From Caldilineaceae bacterium (GTDB taxonomy: Bacteria > Chloroflexota > Anaerolineae > Caldilineales > Caldilineaceae), in contig JAJEBF010000026.1 of NCBI GenBank assembly GCA_022824025.1, positions 1 through 64,000 on the forward strand: a stretch of DNA of 64,000 nt, written 5' to 3'. Both the position numbers and the translations under genes were made by a program. The notes under the pieces were generated by a model. The model had not been told where the DNA came from, made no database searches, and saw only the letters and a program-made list of their open reading frames with translations. Below are positions 43,928 to 52,361 of the stretch, one piece after another (positions within the stretch are counted from its first letter, which is position 1; every line of letters starts with the position of its first letter).

Positions 43928-43955
43928 AAAAAGAGAGTCGCGGACGCGACTCTCT
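43928..43955. terminator. Terminator between tRNA-Arg and the MlrC gene
   Basis: A ten-base stem, AGAGAGTCGC (43932-43941) with GCGACTCTCT (43946-43955), closes a GGAC loop. On the minus strand it is followed by a T-run (complement of AAAAAG), which fits termination of the MlrC gene ending at 43987. It may also stop the tRNA transcript. Confidence 0.75.
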
Positions 43956-43986
43956 CTTCCCCCTTCTTGTCCGCCAAAACGAAATT

Positions 43987-45465
43987 CTAATCCAGATCTG
44001 TGAATGGATAGACAGCCCTTCCCAGCCGCCGGAAGGACAGGCCGGCCAGGCTGTGCACGCTCGGTTCCGCCACCACGTGGATTGCGCCCGCCCACGACGC
44101 AAACCCGGCGCGAAAATGCGCGCTCGATTTCACGCAAACATACCGCATCTGCCGCGGATCCAGCCCGAGCGTCCGCGCGAAAGCGGTATCAAAGGGTTGC
44201 TCCCGCTTGCTCACCAGCAACACGTGAATCCCTTCCTGGACCACATGCGCCGACGGGCCCATATCACCTCTCAACCCCGCATACATGGGCCCGTCATACT
44301 GAAACGTCCCATCAGAAAGCGCCGCAACCTCCACCTCCATCGGCACAGGCGCCCCCTGCATCGGAGACGACTTGCCGCCGACCTCCAGGGCCGCGTGTCC
44401 GCCTACACCCGCCTCCTGACAGATTGCAACCGCCTCAGGGTCGACAATGTAGAGCACGCACGCATCCTCCAACTGCATGTCGATAAAGGTCCGCAAGACG
44501 CCCGTGCTGTCTCCCGGCGACCCTCCGCCCGTGTTGTCCTGCATATCGGCCAGAATGACAGGGTAAAGTCCCTCTTCTTGCGCCCTTTCCAGCGCCGCAC
44601 GCGCAGAAAACAGCTCCAACTGCCAGTCTTCTCGCCGCGCAAATATCCACTCCCCCAACTGGTCTGCAAGGGCCTGCGCCAGCCGCTGGTTGTCGTCCGT
44701 CACAACATAGACCGACGCGCCCATGTCCGGTACATCCGCCAGAAAAAAACAGGTCGCGATCGAGCCGCACACGACCCCTGGCTGAGACTCGATCCTGTGC
44801 AGTTCAGCGATCGCCTCCCGCATCGGCGGATGCGCCGTCACCTGGTTGAGCCCCCACGCCATCGGAATCCTGTGCAAGGCCATCGTCGGCCGCAGCCCCT
44901 CGCCCAGAATTCGCGCCAACACATCCGCGCACTCTCGGCCCCGCGCCGCCATGTCGACCTCAGGAAATGATTCACGCCCGATCAGCGCATCGGCCATCTC
45001 GACCATCTGCCGCGAAACATTCGAGTGTATGTCCAACTGCGCCAGCACCGGCACGTCCGGGCCAACCGTCTCCCGAACCTTCGCGAGCAGATGGCCCTCC
45101 GCATCCGCTAAGCCGTCAGGCCCGTCGAGATCCCCAACCGCCATCGAACCGTGCAGCTCCAACAGCACGCCGTCCAAAGGCAGCGCATCCTTCAGCCCGT
45201 CTAAAATGCGCCCAAGGAGCTCATCATACAGCGGCCGCGGCGTCGGCGCGCTCGGCTGCGGTTCGCCAAATAAAGTCGGGACCAGCTCGAATCCGTGCGC
45301 TCGCGCCCCCTCGATAAACCCGCCAATCGGCGTATTCGTACCCGCAAACGTATGCAGGATCTCGTCGTCTTCTAGCAGGAACCGTTCCTCATAGCTCGCG
45401 CGCGTCGTCGCTACCGGCGTAAACGTGCTGCTCTCGTGGCTGAGTCCCCCAACCGCAACTCTCAT
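43987..45465 (-). CDS. MlrC-type M81 family metallopeptidase
   Basis: This 492-residue protein is related to microcystinase C, a zinc peptidase of linear peptides. It shows the N-terminal VAVGGLSHESSTFTP, LELHGSM, QLDIHSNVS (Asp and His ligands) and the C-terminal-domain DNTGGGSPGDSTGVL. The usual Y-P-H-x-D ligand segment reads ESFPEVDMAARG, so a glutamate replaces the expected histidine. Activity may therefore be altered. Family members are often found with uptake systems and their true substrates are mostly unknown. It ends in front of a good terminator. Confidence 0.87.
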   Translation of the reverse strand: MRVAVGGLSHESSTFTPVATTRASYEERFLLEDDEILHTFAGTNTPIGGFIEGARAHGFELVPTLFGEPQPSAPTPRPLYDELLGRILDGLKDALPLDGVLLELHGSMAVGDLDGPDGLADAEGHLLAKVRETVGPDVPVLAQLDIHSNVSRQMVEMADALIGRESFPEVDMAARGRECADVLARILGEGLRPTMALHRIPMAWGLNQVTAHPPMREAIAELHRIESQPGVVCGSIATCFFLADVPDMGASVYVVTDDNQRLAQALADQLGEWIFARREDWQLELFSARAALERAQEEGLYPVILADMQDNTGGGSPGDSTGVLRTFIDMQLEDACVLYIVDPEAVAICQEAGVGGHAALEVGGKSSPMQGAPVPMEVEVAALSDGTFQYDGPMYAGLRGDMGPSAHVVQEGIHVLLVSKREQPFDTAFARTLGLDPRQMRYVCVKSSAHFRAGFASWAGAIHVVAEPSVHSLAGLSFRRLGRAVYPFTDLD

Positions 45466-45810
45466 CCCGTCCTCCCGGTGGCCATTCCCTGCCTTCTCTT
45501 CTCAGCTCCCTTGCAGTTCTGGGCCTCCCCCAACCCCCACCCAGCAACGGGGCCGCCTTGCCCTGTTTCGGCGGTCCCCCCGCGCCCCGCCCTACTCGCG
45601 GCCCGCCGCCGCGCCTATCCAAACACACGCCGCCAGCCACCAGGTCTCAACTCAACGGGGCGGGGCAGTGCGTGGACCAGGCGGCCTTGCCACGATCCCC
45701 GGCGGCAAACACCCGCCGCCGGGCCGGGGGACACCCCCGGACCCCCGCAAGTCCGCCCGGCGCCGCGGCGCAAACCCGGCGGCCTTCTACACCGACCGCC
45801 ACAACAGCCG
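45466..45810. other. Very GC-rich intergenic region with hairpins
   Basis: There is no gene. CCGGCGGC (45699-45706) pairs with GCCGCCGG (45715-45722), and CCGGGGG (45724-45730) pairs with CCCCCGG (45734-45740). These adjacent stems and the C-rich flank suggest a repetitive extragenic palindrome-like element between the MlrC and SDR genes. Confidence 0.5.
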
Positions 45811-46611
45811 CTATCCACCGTCCTCGGCCGCCTCAGGCAGCACAAGCCCATGCACAAAACCGCCGTCAACGCGCAAAATCGTGCCCGTCACATAGTCGGC
45901 ATCGTCGCTCGCAAGATAGGCCGTCGCTTTCCCAATATCCTCCGGCACCCCTATCCGCCCCCAAGGAATGCGGCGGCCCCCTTCGGCGATCTCCTCCTCA
46001 CTGTAGAATTTGCGCTCCCCCGGCGTATCGATCCAGCCGGGATTGATCACATTGACATTGATCCGGTCTCCCGCCAGCTCAGCCGCCATCGTGCGCGCCA
46101 GGTGGTTGATTGCCGCCTTCGACATGTTGTAGGCCCCGCTGCTGGGGAATGCGATCTCCTCGTGAACCGAGCTGATCACCACGATCTTGCCCCGGCTGCG
46201 CCCCGCAAGCGGCTGCTTCAGCATCTGCTGCGCGGCCAACTGGCATGTGTGATAGACGCCGAACTGGGTCACCTCAAACGTCCGCATCACGTTTTCCCAC
46301 TTCGCCTCCACCACCGGCTCGCGCACAGAAACCGCCGCATTGGCCACTGCCACGTCGATGCCCCCAAACCGCGCCACCGCGCCCTCGATCATCGCCGCGA
46401 TTGCCTTTCGGTCCGACACGTCCGCCTGCCACACCAGCGCTTCGCCGCCCATCCGCCGGATCTCTTCCGCCGCGCTCTCAGCCTCAGCCTCCGACGTGCG
46501 GTAATTCACCACCACATTCGCGCCCTCTTCAGCCAGGCATAACGCAATGCCCCGACCGATGCCCAGCGACGCGCCCGTCACCAACGCCGTCTTCCCCTCA
46601 AAACGTCTCAT
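45811..46611 (-). CDS. Short-chain dehydrogenase/reductase (glucose/3-oxoacyl reductase-like)
   Basis: This 266-residue classical SDR has a complete cofactor motif TGASLGIGRGIAL (about residues 12-24). It also has ANAAV in place of NNAG, the catalytic serine in VVISSVHEE, and YNMSKAAINHL for Y-x-x-x-K. The C-terminal GTILRVDGGFVHG is usual. The gene follows, on the same strand, a glycosidase-like gene and a dehydrogenase gene, and all may serve sugar metabolism. The substrate is unknown. Confidence 0.9.
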   Translation of the reverse strand: MRRFEGKTALVTGASLGIGRGIALCLAEEGANVVVNYRTSEAEAESAAEEIRRMGGEALVWQADVSDRKAIAAMIEGAVARFGGIDVAVANAAVSVREPVVEAKWENVMRTFEVTQFGVYHTCQLAAQQMLKQPLAGRSRGKIVVISSVHEEIAFPSSGAYNMSKAAINHLARTMAAELAGDRINVNVINPGWIDTPGERKFYSEEEIAEGGRRIPWGRIGVPEDIGKATAYLASDDADYVTGTILRVDGGFVHGLVLPEAAEDGG

Positions 46612-46735
46612 CTAAAAACTCCATTCCTGGTGTAAATTCCATCCTGCCGATCGACCGCATCACTCACCACTGCCCTTCGGCCCCCTCCCCATCAATCCCA
46701 CTGTTCCCGCCCCGCGGCGCCTCTCCGCCCCGTCA

Positions 46736-46771
46736 ACCCACTGACCACTGCCCACTGCCCACTGCCCACTG
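46736..46771 (+). repeat. Tandem CCCACTG heptamers
   Basis: Three exact CCCACTG units (46751-46771) are preceded by degenerate ACCACTG and CCCACTG units from 46736. They lie in a 186-base gap between the SDR and the propeller protein gene. Short tandem repeats of this kind can vary in length. No coding role is seen. Confidence 0.7.
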
Positions 46772-46797
46772 CAGTTCCGACCACTGCAGATCCATTC

Positions 46798-48279
46798 TCA
46801 ACGAAACCAGTACGAATAGAGCTCCGCCTGCCACAAATGGAATCGCAGCCGGACAGTCCGGCCCGCCAGCTCCTTCAGACTCCGCCCATCGCGCCATTCA
46901 ACCTTTTCGTCAATGCTATCCTTGATGGCCGGAATGCAGTCCTCTTTCGTATAGCCGGGAATGGGCGCGCCGCTTCCCGCGTCAATCACCTCTACCAGCA
47001 CACGCCCCCGCCACGAATCCGCATTCACGTGCAGCGCATCGCCGCGCACATCTACCGGACGTGTAAGGACCGACCCCCACTCAATCCCGCCTTTCAGCGA
47101 AACAAAACCGTCCATGCGCAGCCGCGCCAGGCAGAGCGCGCTGGCATCCAGGTAGCGCCTGTTCAGCGTATCCTCAACCGAAAGGCTGCGATAGCGAAAA
47201 CCCAGATAGTAGAACCACAACTCATTGTTCCGTTGAACGGGACGGTTCAGGATCAGGATCTGGCCCGTATCGTACGTCTCGCCGTCTCCAACCGGTGACA
47301 GCTCCATAAATGGCGTCCGGTCCGCCGCCCGCTCCCAGTCCAGCAGATTGCGGCTGGATGCCAGCTCCACTGACTTGCGGCTGTCAACGTTCTCATACAT
47401 GGGGGGATGTTTGCCCGCCCAGTGGTGCATCACCGGCATCGCCAGGTAATGGCCCTCATACGGAAATATCGGGAAGTTGTACACATCCGTACGCCACTCC
47501 TCCGGCCGGTTGTAGATCGGTGTCAGATACGCCGGATCGTCGAAAAATCGCTGCAGCCGTTCATGGCCGTTTTCCTGGTCGGTCTGGTCCGCATGAAAGA
47601 TCAGCCCGTGCTCCTTCCAGCCCGCGAAATTCTCGCTCGTGTACAGATGCCACGATCGCCCGTAAGGTCCGTTCCGTTTGACCGCAGCGATAAACTGCCG
47701 CCGAGCCTCGTCGTATGTCAGGTGCGACTCATCATGGCTGTGCAGCGTGGGTACATCCAGATCCTCCCAGTGCAAAAAGTCCGCCGAAACCACCGAGCGC
47801 AGCGCGCTCCCCCCGTAGCGCAGACCCTTGAAACGCCGGCGCGGATCCGGATCGTGCGGATCGTAGATCGGCCCCTGAAGCAGCCCTTTCGCGCTGGGAA
47901 GAATGTTGTTCTCGCCGCCGACCGGCGTGCCCTTCCAGGTCAGCGCAGAATAGTCATGCAGCCCCAGAAACGGCTTCTCCCAGTTCACGCCGTCCTCCGA
48001 AACCGCATAACAGGCGAAACTCTCCCCGCCAACCGGCGCCCCGGTCACACCCAGCCGCACTTCTGGATCCAACCCCTCCGCCCCGGTCAGGTAGATCATC
48101 TTGAAGATCCCCTCGTCCGGCAGCCAGACCGGCGACGTCCGGATCTGAATCACATTGTTCTCCCAGCGGTGTTCCGGCCGGATCACAACGTTGTCGCGCG
48201 CCTTCTGCGGCTGGTGCAGCTTGCGCGCCAGATTATCGATCGCCTCGACCTCGTAATCGTCGATAAAGAGGTGTTTCAT
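46798..48279 (-). CDS. Glycosidase-like five-bladed propeller protein
   Basis: This 493-residue protein has repeating blade motifs typical of GH32/GH43/GH130-like propellers: SPVWLPDEGIFKMIYLTGAEG, CYAVSEDGVNWEKPFLGL, VVSADFLHWEDLDVPTL, LYTSENFAGWKEHGL and LASSRNLLDWERA. Each ends with the W-E or W-K that closes a blade. The C-terminal 100 residues form a beta-sandwich (VRLRFHLWQAELYSYWF). No signal peptide is visible, so it may act in the cytoplasm on oligosaccharides or be exported otherwise. It is co-directional with the dehydrogenase at 48311. The family resembles an uncharacterised propeller group and the substrate is unknown. Confidence 0.65.
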   Translation of the reverse strand: MKHLFIDDYEVEAIDNLARKLHQPQKARDNVVIRPEHRWENNVIQIRTSPVWLPDEGIFKMIYLTGAEGLDPEVRLGVTGAPVGGESFACYAVSEDGVNWEKPFLGLHDYSALTWKGTPVGGENNILPSAKGLLQGPIYDPHDPDPRRRFKGLRYGGSALRSVVSADFLHWEDLDVPTLHSHDESHLTYDEARRQFIAAVKRNGPYGRSWHLYTSENFAGWKEHGLIFHADQTDQENGHERLQRFFDDPAYLTPIYNRPEEWRTDVYNFPIFPYEGHYLAMPVMHHWAGKHPPMYENVDSRKSVELASSRNLLDWERAADRTPFMELSPVGDGETYDTGQILILNRPVQRNNELWFYYLGFRYRSLSVEDTLNRRYLDASALCLARLRMDGFVSLKGGIEWGSVLTRPVDVRGDALHVNADSWRGRVLVEVIDAGSGAPIPGYTKEDCIPAIKDSIDEKVEWRDGRSLKELAGRTVRLRFHLWQAELYSYWFR

Positions 48280-48310
48280 TGCCGACCCTCCTTCCCGCCC
48301 CGCGTCTGAC

Positions 48311-49411
48311 TCAGAACTGCCCTTCGTCCCGCAACATGTACAGCTGCGAAGAGCGATCGGCCAGCGGCAGCTCCACCGGCCGGTTCCCCTGCCGCTGCGA
48401 CTCGTAAATCGCCATCACCATCTCCAGCGACGCCACCCCGTCCTCTCCGTTCGAGCTCGGTTCGCTCCCATCTTCGATGCAGCGGACCAGCTCCTCCACC
48501 GCCAGTTGGATCGAGCTCGCCTCCTCGAAAGCCGGAAAAGGCCGCGGCTCAAGCGTATACCACTCAATGCGGGGATCCGGCTCATTCAGCCGGTCGGTCG
48601 TATCGACCCCCAGCAGCCACTGGTTGCCCGCATACTCCAGGCTGATCACACCGTCGGTCCCCTGCAGCTCAATCCCGAATCGGGCATACCGGGTCAACTC
48701 ATTCACCATACTGACGGCGCTGGCTCCCGAATGAAAGCTGAAAATCGCCTCGCTGATGTCTTCCACCCGAAATTCGTCCCTGTGACGGCGATGGGCCGTG
48801 CCGGTCACCGTTTTGGCGTCGCCGGCATAGATGCGGAAAAGGTCGAACGTGTGCACCGCGTCGTGGATCAAGGGCCCCTCCTCGTCCGCCGTCCACGCCG
48901 GAAACGGTTTGACCCCCTGGCAGATGCCCAGCATCGAAATCAACTCGCCGATCGCCCCGTCATCCAGCATCTCCTTCGCCTTAATGAAAGCCGGGTTCCA
49001 GCGCCGCGAATGATTCACCGACAGCACACATCCGGTGCTCCGGCAGGCCGCCACAATCGCGTCCCCGTCCTCCAGGCTCAGCGCCAGCGGCTTCTCACAC
49101 AGAATCCCCTTGGCCCCGTTTTCGACCGCCGCCTCGACGATATCCCGGTGCAGACCCGGATGTGTCGCCACGCACACAATATCCAGCTTCTCCCGCGCCA
49201 GCATCTCCCGGTAGTCCAGATAGAGCGCGTCCACATCCCACATGCGCCCAAACTGCTGCAAATGCTCGTTCCCCCGGCTCGCCCCGGCCACAAGCTCCGT
49301 CTGCGCGCACACCGCCACGCCCCCTGCATGCGTCAGCGGCGTCGGCGGGTCCGTCTCCCAAAGAGTGCCAATCCGACCGCATCCAACCAGACCGGCGCGA
49401 TAAGTATTCAT
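48311..49411 (-). CDS. Gfo/Idh/MocA-family NAD(P)-dependent dehydrogenase
   Basis: This 366-residue sugar or inositol dehydrogenase-like protein has a clear Rossmann motif AGLVGCGRIGTLW (residues 6-18), then CVATHPGLH, CEKPLALSL with the catalytic lysine of EKP, and HDAVHTFDLFRIY for the HxxD site. The C-terminal domain is the usual mixed beta-sheet. It starts upstream of the propeller gene with a 31-base gap, so the two are probably co-transcribed and act on the same carbohydrate. Confidence 0.9.
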   Translation of the reverse strand: MNTYRAGLVGCGRIGTLWETDPPTPLTHAGGVAVCAQTELVAGASRGNEHLQQFGRMWDVDALYLDYREMLAREKLDIVCVATHPGLHRDIVEAAVENGAKGILCEKPLALSLEDGDAIVAACRSTGCVLSVNHSRRWNPAFIKAKEMLDDGAIGELISMLGICQGVKPFPAWTADEEGPLIHDAVHTFDLFRIYAGDAKTVTGTAHRRHRDEFRVEDISEAIFSFHSGASAVSMVNELTRYARFGIELQGTDGVISLEYAGNQWLLGVDTTDRLNEPDPRIEWYTLEPRPFPAFEEASSIQLAVEELVRCIEDGSEPSSNGEDGVASLEMVMAIYESQRQGNRPVELPLADRSSQLYMLRDEGQF

Positions 49412-49560
49412 ATGGTTCCTTTCTGTGGATGATCTGAGAGGGTTATGTTACTTGCGTGCTATTCTGCGCGGCGGCGGGTTGCTCCTGAATGGCCCCTCAA
49501 GGCGATCGAGGATCGTAATTGTCCTTCGCCTGACGCGACGTACCTGGCCATCACGCCTGG

Positions 49561-50001
49561 CTAAACTGGTTCCGCGTTTTGAGTTCCGGAAACAAAGCTA
49601 ACAAAGCTGAAGTCACGATCACGAGTAAGGAGCACTTCTGTGCCGTGGGCAAGCCAGATCGCGGCAATCCTTGCATCATGGACAATCGCGCCCCGCACCT
49701 GCGGACGCTGTACAAGCCCGCTCAAGATCTCAAGAAAGCCGTCGGTCTCTCCAATGAGATGATTCACAGGTGACGCAATCCACACTGCGAGCTGCTGCCA
49801 TGCCAGTTCCGGCGATGTGGCGGCCTTTTTCCAGATTCTCCGAATTGTCACGATGCTCAGAAACTCAAAACAACAGGGCCAGGGGATCGCCCAGCCCCGG
49901 CTTCCTTCAGCCAATCCGCGGACTATGTCGTACGCAGCCCCATGCACCTCAGATTCCCTGCGATGGGTGTAAACGAGCAGATTCGTATCGACCGCGATCA
50001 C
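49561..50001 (-). CDS. vapC: VapC-type PIN-domain toxin
   Basis: This protein of about 146 residues is a PIN-fold ribonuclease with its four acidic residues visible: VDTNLLVY (Asp), CFEFLSI (Glu), VHDARIAAIW (Asp) and LTRDRDF (Asp). The GTG at 50001 was chosen because it overlaps the antitoxin stop by four bases (GTGA) and gives the normal PIN start. A longer upstream frame would cover the antitoxin in another frame. It cleaves specific RNAs when free of its antitoxin. Confidence 0.9.
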   Translation of the reverse strand: MIAVDTNLLVYTHRRESEVHGAAYDIVRGLAEGSRGWAIPWPCCFEFLSIVTIRRIWKKAATSPELAWQQLAVWIASPVNHLIGETDGFLEILSGLVQRPQVRGAIVHDARIAAIWLAHGTEVLLTRDRDFSFVSFVSGTQNAEPV

Positions 50002-50246
50002 GGGGACTCCGCCTCCCCGTAAACGGTCTCCCGCAAATCCTGCCATGACATCGCATTGAGGGGGTCCACCGCGTTCGGATCCCCCACACTCATATCGGGC
50101 AGCTTGCACTTTCTCCGTGGTTCAGGCGCGGCAAGCGCGAGGCGAATGCCATCCTCGACAACGGCGCGCAGCGAACGGCCCGTGGCCTTCGCGTGCTGCC
50201 GCGCCCGACGTAGCAGTTCATCTTGAATCTCAATGGTCGTTTTCAT
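49998..50246 (-). CDS. vapB: VapB-type antitoxin
   Basis: This 82-residue partner of the PIN toxin has an N-terminal ribbon-helix-helix-like segment (MKTTIEIQDELLRRARQHA, then RSLRAVVEDGIRLAL). A C-terminal arm with a tryptophan (LNAMSWQDLRETVYGE) is likely to occlude the toxin site. It overlaps vapC by four bases, with the antitoxin first, as is typical for autoregulated pairs. Confidence 0.88.
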   Translation of the reverse strand: MKTTIEIQDELLRRARQHAKATGRSLRAVVEDGIRLALAAPEPRRKCKLPDMSVGDPNAVDPLNAMSWQDLRETVYGEAESP

Positions 50247-50433
50247 GGCAGCAATCCTACCAATATTCTGGGGATATGAGCAAGTGCGCTATCACAGTCA
50301 ACATAAGCGAAGACTGACCCATATCGTCGCTACGCAATCTCGGCCGCGGCCCCGCAGTTCCTCAACGCTTTCCGCGGGACTCGCCGGCAGCGCCCGGATC
50401 GGTAGACTGCCCCTCTCCAGCGAACACCCCAAT

Positions 50434-51732
50434 CTACACCCGCGAAATCCGCCGCCGGAACGGCCACCGGTACCGCAGCCTCTGCCGCTCGCTGTAACCC
50501 TCATCACCCGGCATCGGAGCCTCCACCCGGCCAAACATCACCCACCCCATCGCCAGGAATGCCGCGCTCAGCAGGAACACCGCGCTGTGCGGCGCCCCCA
50601 ACCGCAACAGCCCGACCGTCACCAACGGCGCCACCAGGCCCCGCAGCCCAACTACCGTCGACTGAATCGCAGCGTACTCCGTCACTCTGTCCGGGTCCGC
50701 CAGCTGTATACCCGCGCTGATCCGCCCCAGCTCGAAACCCGCCATCCCCAAACCGCGCGCGATGGCCGACGGCAGCAACATCCACAGGCTCTGTGCAGAC
50801 ATGTAAGTCAGCGGCGTCACGATCGCGATCGCCGAAATCGCCCGCACCACAAACAGGCCGCCCCGCTTGTCAATCGTCCGCCCCCACAACAGATAGCTGA
50901 AAAACCATGTGACCGATTCCACCAACCCCAGTAACCCGATTTCCGAATAGGACAGCTGCAAACGGTCTACCTGCACCACCGGATAGAGCGGCCAGCTCAT
51001 CAACCCGCCCAGTCCAAACAGGGAGTAACTGATCAGATAGACTGCGAAGTTTCTGTCACTCCGCACAATCTGCCACAGATCCGAAAATGCCTTCGTCTTG
51101 CGAGGCGGCAGTACCCCCTCGTCGACCTCGATGCGCGTGAACAGAAAGGTGGCCAGAATGCCGAACAGCGCCCCAATCGGAAACAGAACCTGGTACCCGA
51201 CCTTGTCCAAGGCCCAGCCGGCCAGCGGCGTGATCAGAAGTATCACCGAAACACGCCCCATCCGCACCGTCGACATCACCTTCCCGCGCCCGCTTTCCGG
51301 ATAAATCTTCTGAATAACGCGCGTGTACGCCGGAATGACAAATGCTTCCAGCAGCCAGAAAAGGATGCCTATCGCCATCAACTGCGCCGCCCCGGTCACG
51401 AACGCCGTCAACAGGAACAGCGAACGACCCAGAAGCCAGCAGAATACAATGATATTCACCGTACGCCGCCGGCGCATCAGTACAATGCTGAACGATGTAA
51501 AGACAGAGCCAACAAAAAGAAGAGCGGTGTAGAGCGCCAGCATATCCACCGTGGCGCCCAACCGGCGCAGTACAACCTGTGTGAACGGAATGGTCGTGGC
51601 GTAAAAAACGCCGTATGCCAGCGACATCGATAGTTCGATGTGCATGACCCGGCGCACAGAGGGCGAAAGCGAACCGGCCAGCGCCGTCTCAAACCAGATG
51701 ACGCTCCGGCTCAGTAATTCTTTTGTTTTCAT
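50434..51732 (-). CDS. Major facilitator superfamily transporter
   Basis: This 432-residue protein has about twelve hydrophobic helices in two halves separated by a cytoplasmic loop near residues 195-220. The loop between helices 2 and 3 has the basic MRRRRT form of the MFS A-motif region. IYPESGRGKVMSTVRMGR and a second FSYLLWGRTIDKRGG complete the family picture. The substrate is unknown. It starts from ATG 51732 and is divergent from the MacA-like gene with a 600-base gap. Confidence 0.85.
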   Translation of the reverse strand: MKTKELLSRSVIWFETALAGSLSPSVRRVMHIELSMSLAYGVFYATTIPFTQVVLRRLGATVDMLALYTALLFVGSVFTSFSIVLMRRRRTVNIIVFCWLLGRSLFLLTAFVTGAAQLMAIGILFWLLEAFVIPAYTRVIQKIYPESGRGKVMSTVRMGRVSVILLITPLAGWALDKVGYQVLFPIGALFGILATFLFTRIEVDEGVLPPRKTKAFSDLWQIVRSDRNFAVYLISYSLFGLGGLMSWPLYPVVQVDRLQLSYSEIGLLGLVESVTWFFSYLLWGRTIDKRGGLFVVRAISAIAIVTPLTYMSAQSLWMLLPSAIARGLGMAGFELGRISAGIQLADPDRVTEYAAIQSTVVGLRGLVAPLVTVGLLRLGAPHSAVFLLSAAFLAMGWVMFGRVEAPMPGDEGYSERQRLRYRWPFRRRISRV

Positions 51733-52361
51733 CTTGCTCCAGCCTCAGGCGTTTCCGTTGCCTGGCCTCTTGCTTGCGAACTGCGATGACCAATCTACTC
51801 TCAGGCCGGAGCGGGACCCGCAGTCCATCAAGGTCCCCTATCCGCTGCCGCGGCATGCCGCAGCGTCCAACGATCGGTGACGGTCAAACTCGTCCCAACA
51901 CGGTTCTCCCCGCGCCGCCCTGAAGGCAGCCAGGGACACTCCTCCTAAAGTATCACAGAGCGCGCCACACAACAATCCGGACAACCGCCAGTGAACCCCC
52001 AATCCGATGCCGGACCCCATCCTGCTCAAGCAACTTTACTCGCCTGCTTCGTACGCGCCCCTCCAGCTACTCACCACGGCCGTTCCAACCCAACCGCTCG
52101 TCACCAATTCCCTTTCCAGACACCAACCCATCCTCCAAATCCCAAAATCCCCCCAATCCCTGTCCAAATCCCCGTCCCGACCGCTGTATCCTCCCGCGCA
52201 AGCGAGTTGACAACTGTCCCAATCGCGTTTAGCCTAGTCACAGTGTGCCCCCAACCGGGTATGCCCGCTGTATGCAGATTCATGTATCGCGTTAAACAGT
52301 AGGCGCCAGCTCAAAACCCACCACGAGTTTCTCGCCGCGTTTGAACTCCTACGGATCAGCG
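51733..52361. other. Intergenic region with C-rich repeats between divergent transporters
   Basis: No gene is supported. Bases 52031-52190 contain many AAATCCCC/AATCCC units, with 52164-52181 matching 43699-43716. ACGGCCGTTCCA near 52077 is shared with 34567. The opposite strand carries at least four G-tracts within 80 bases near 52130-52190. Confidence 0.5.

Noticed and set aside
46736..46771. Heptamer repeats considered as an origin or iteron array
   Set aside because: Only about four short units occur, with no DnaA boxes or replication gene nearby.
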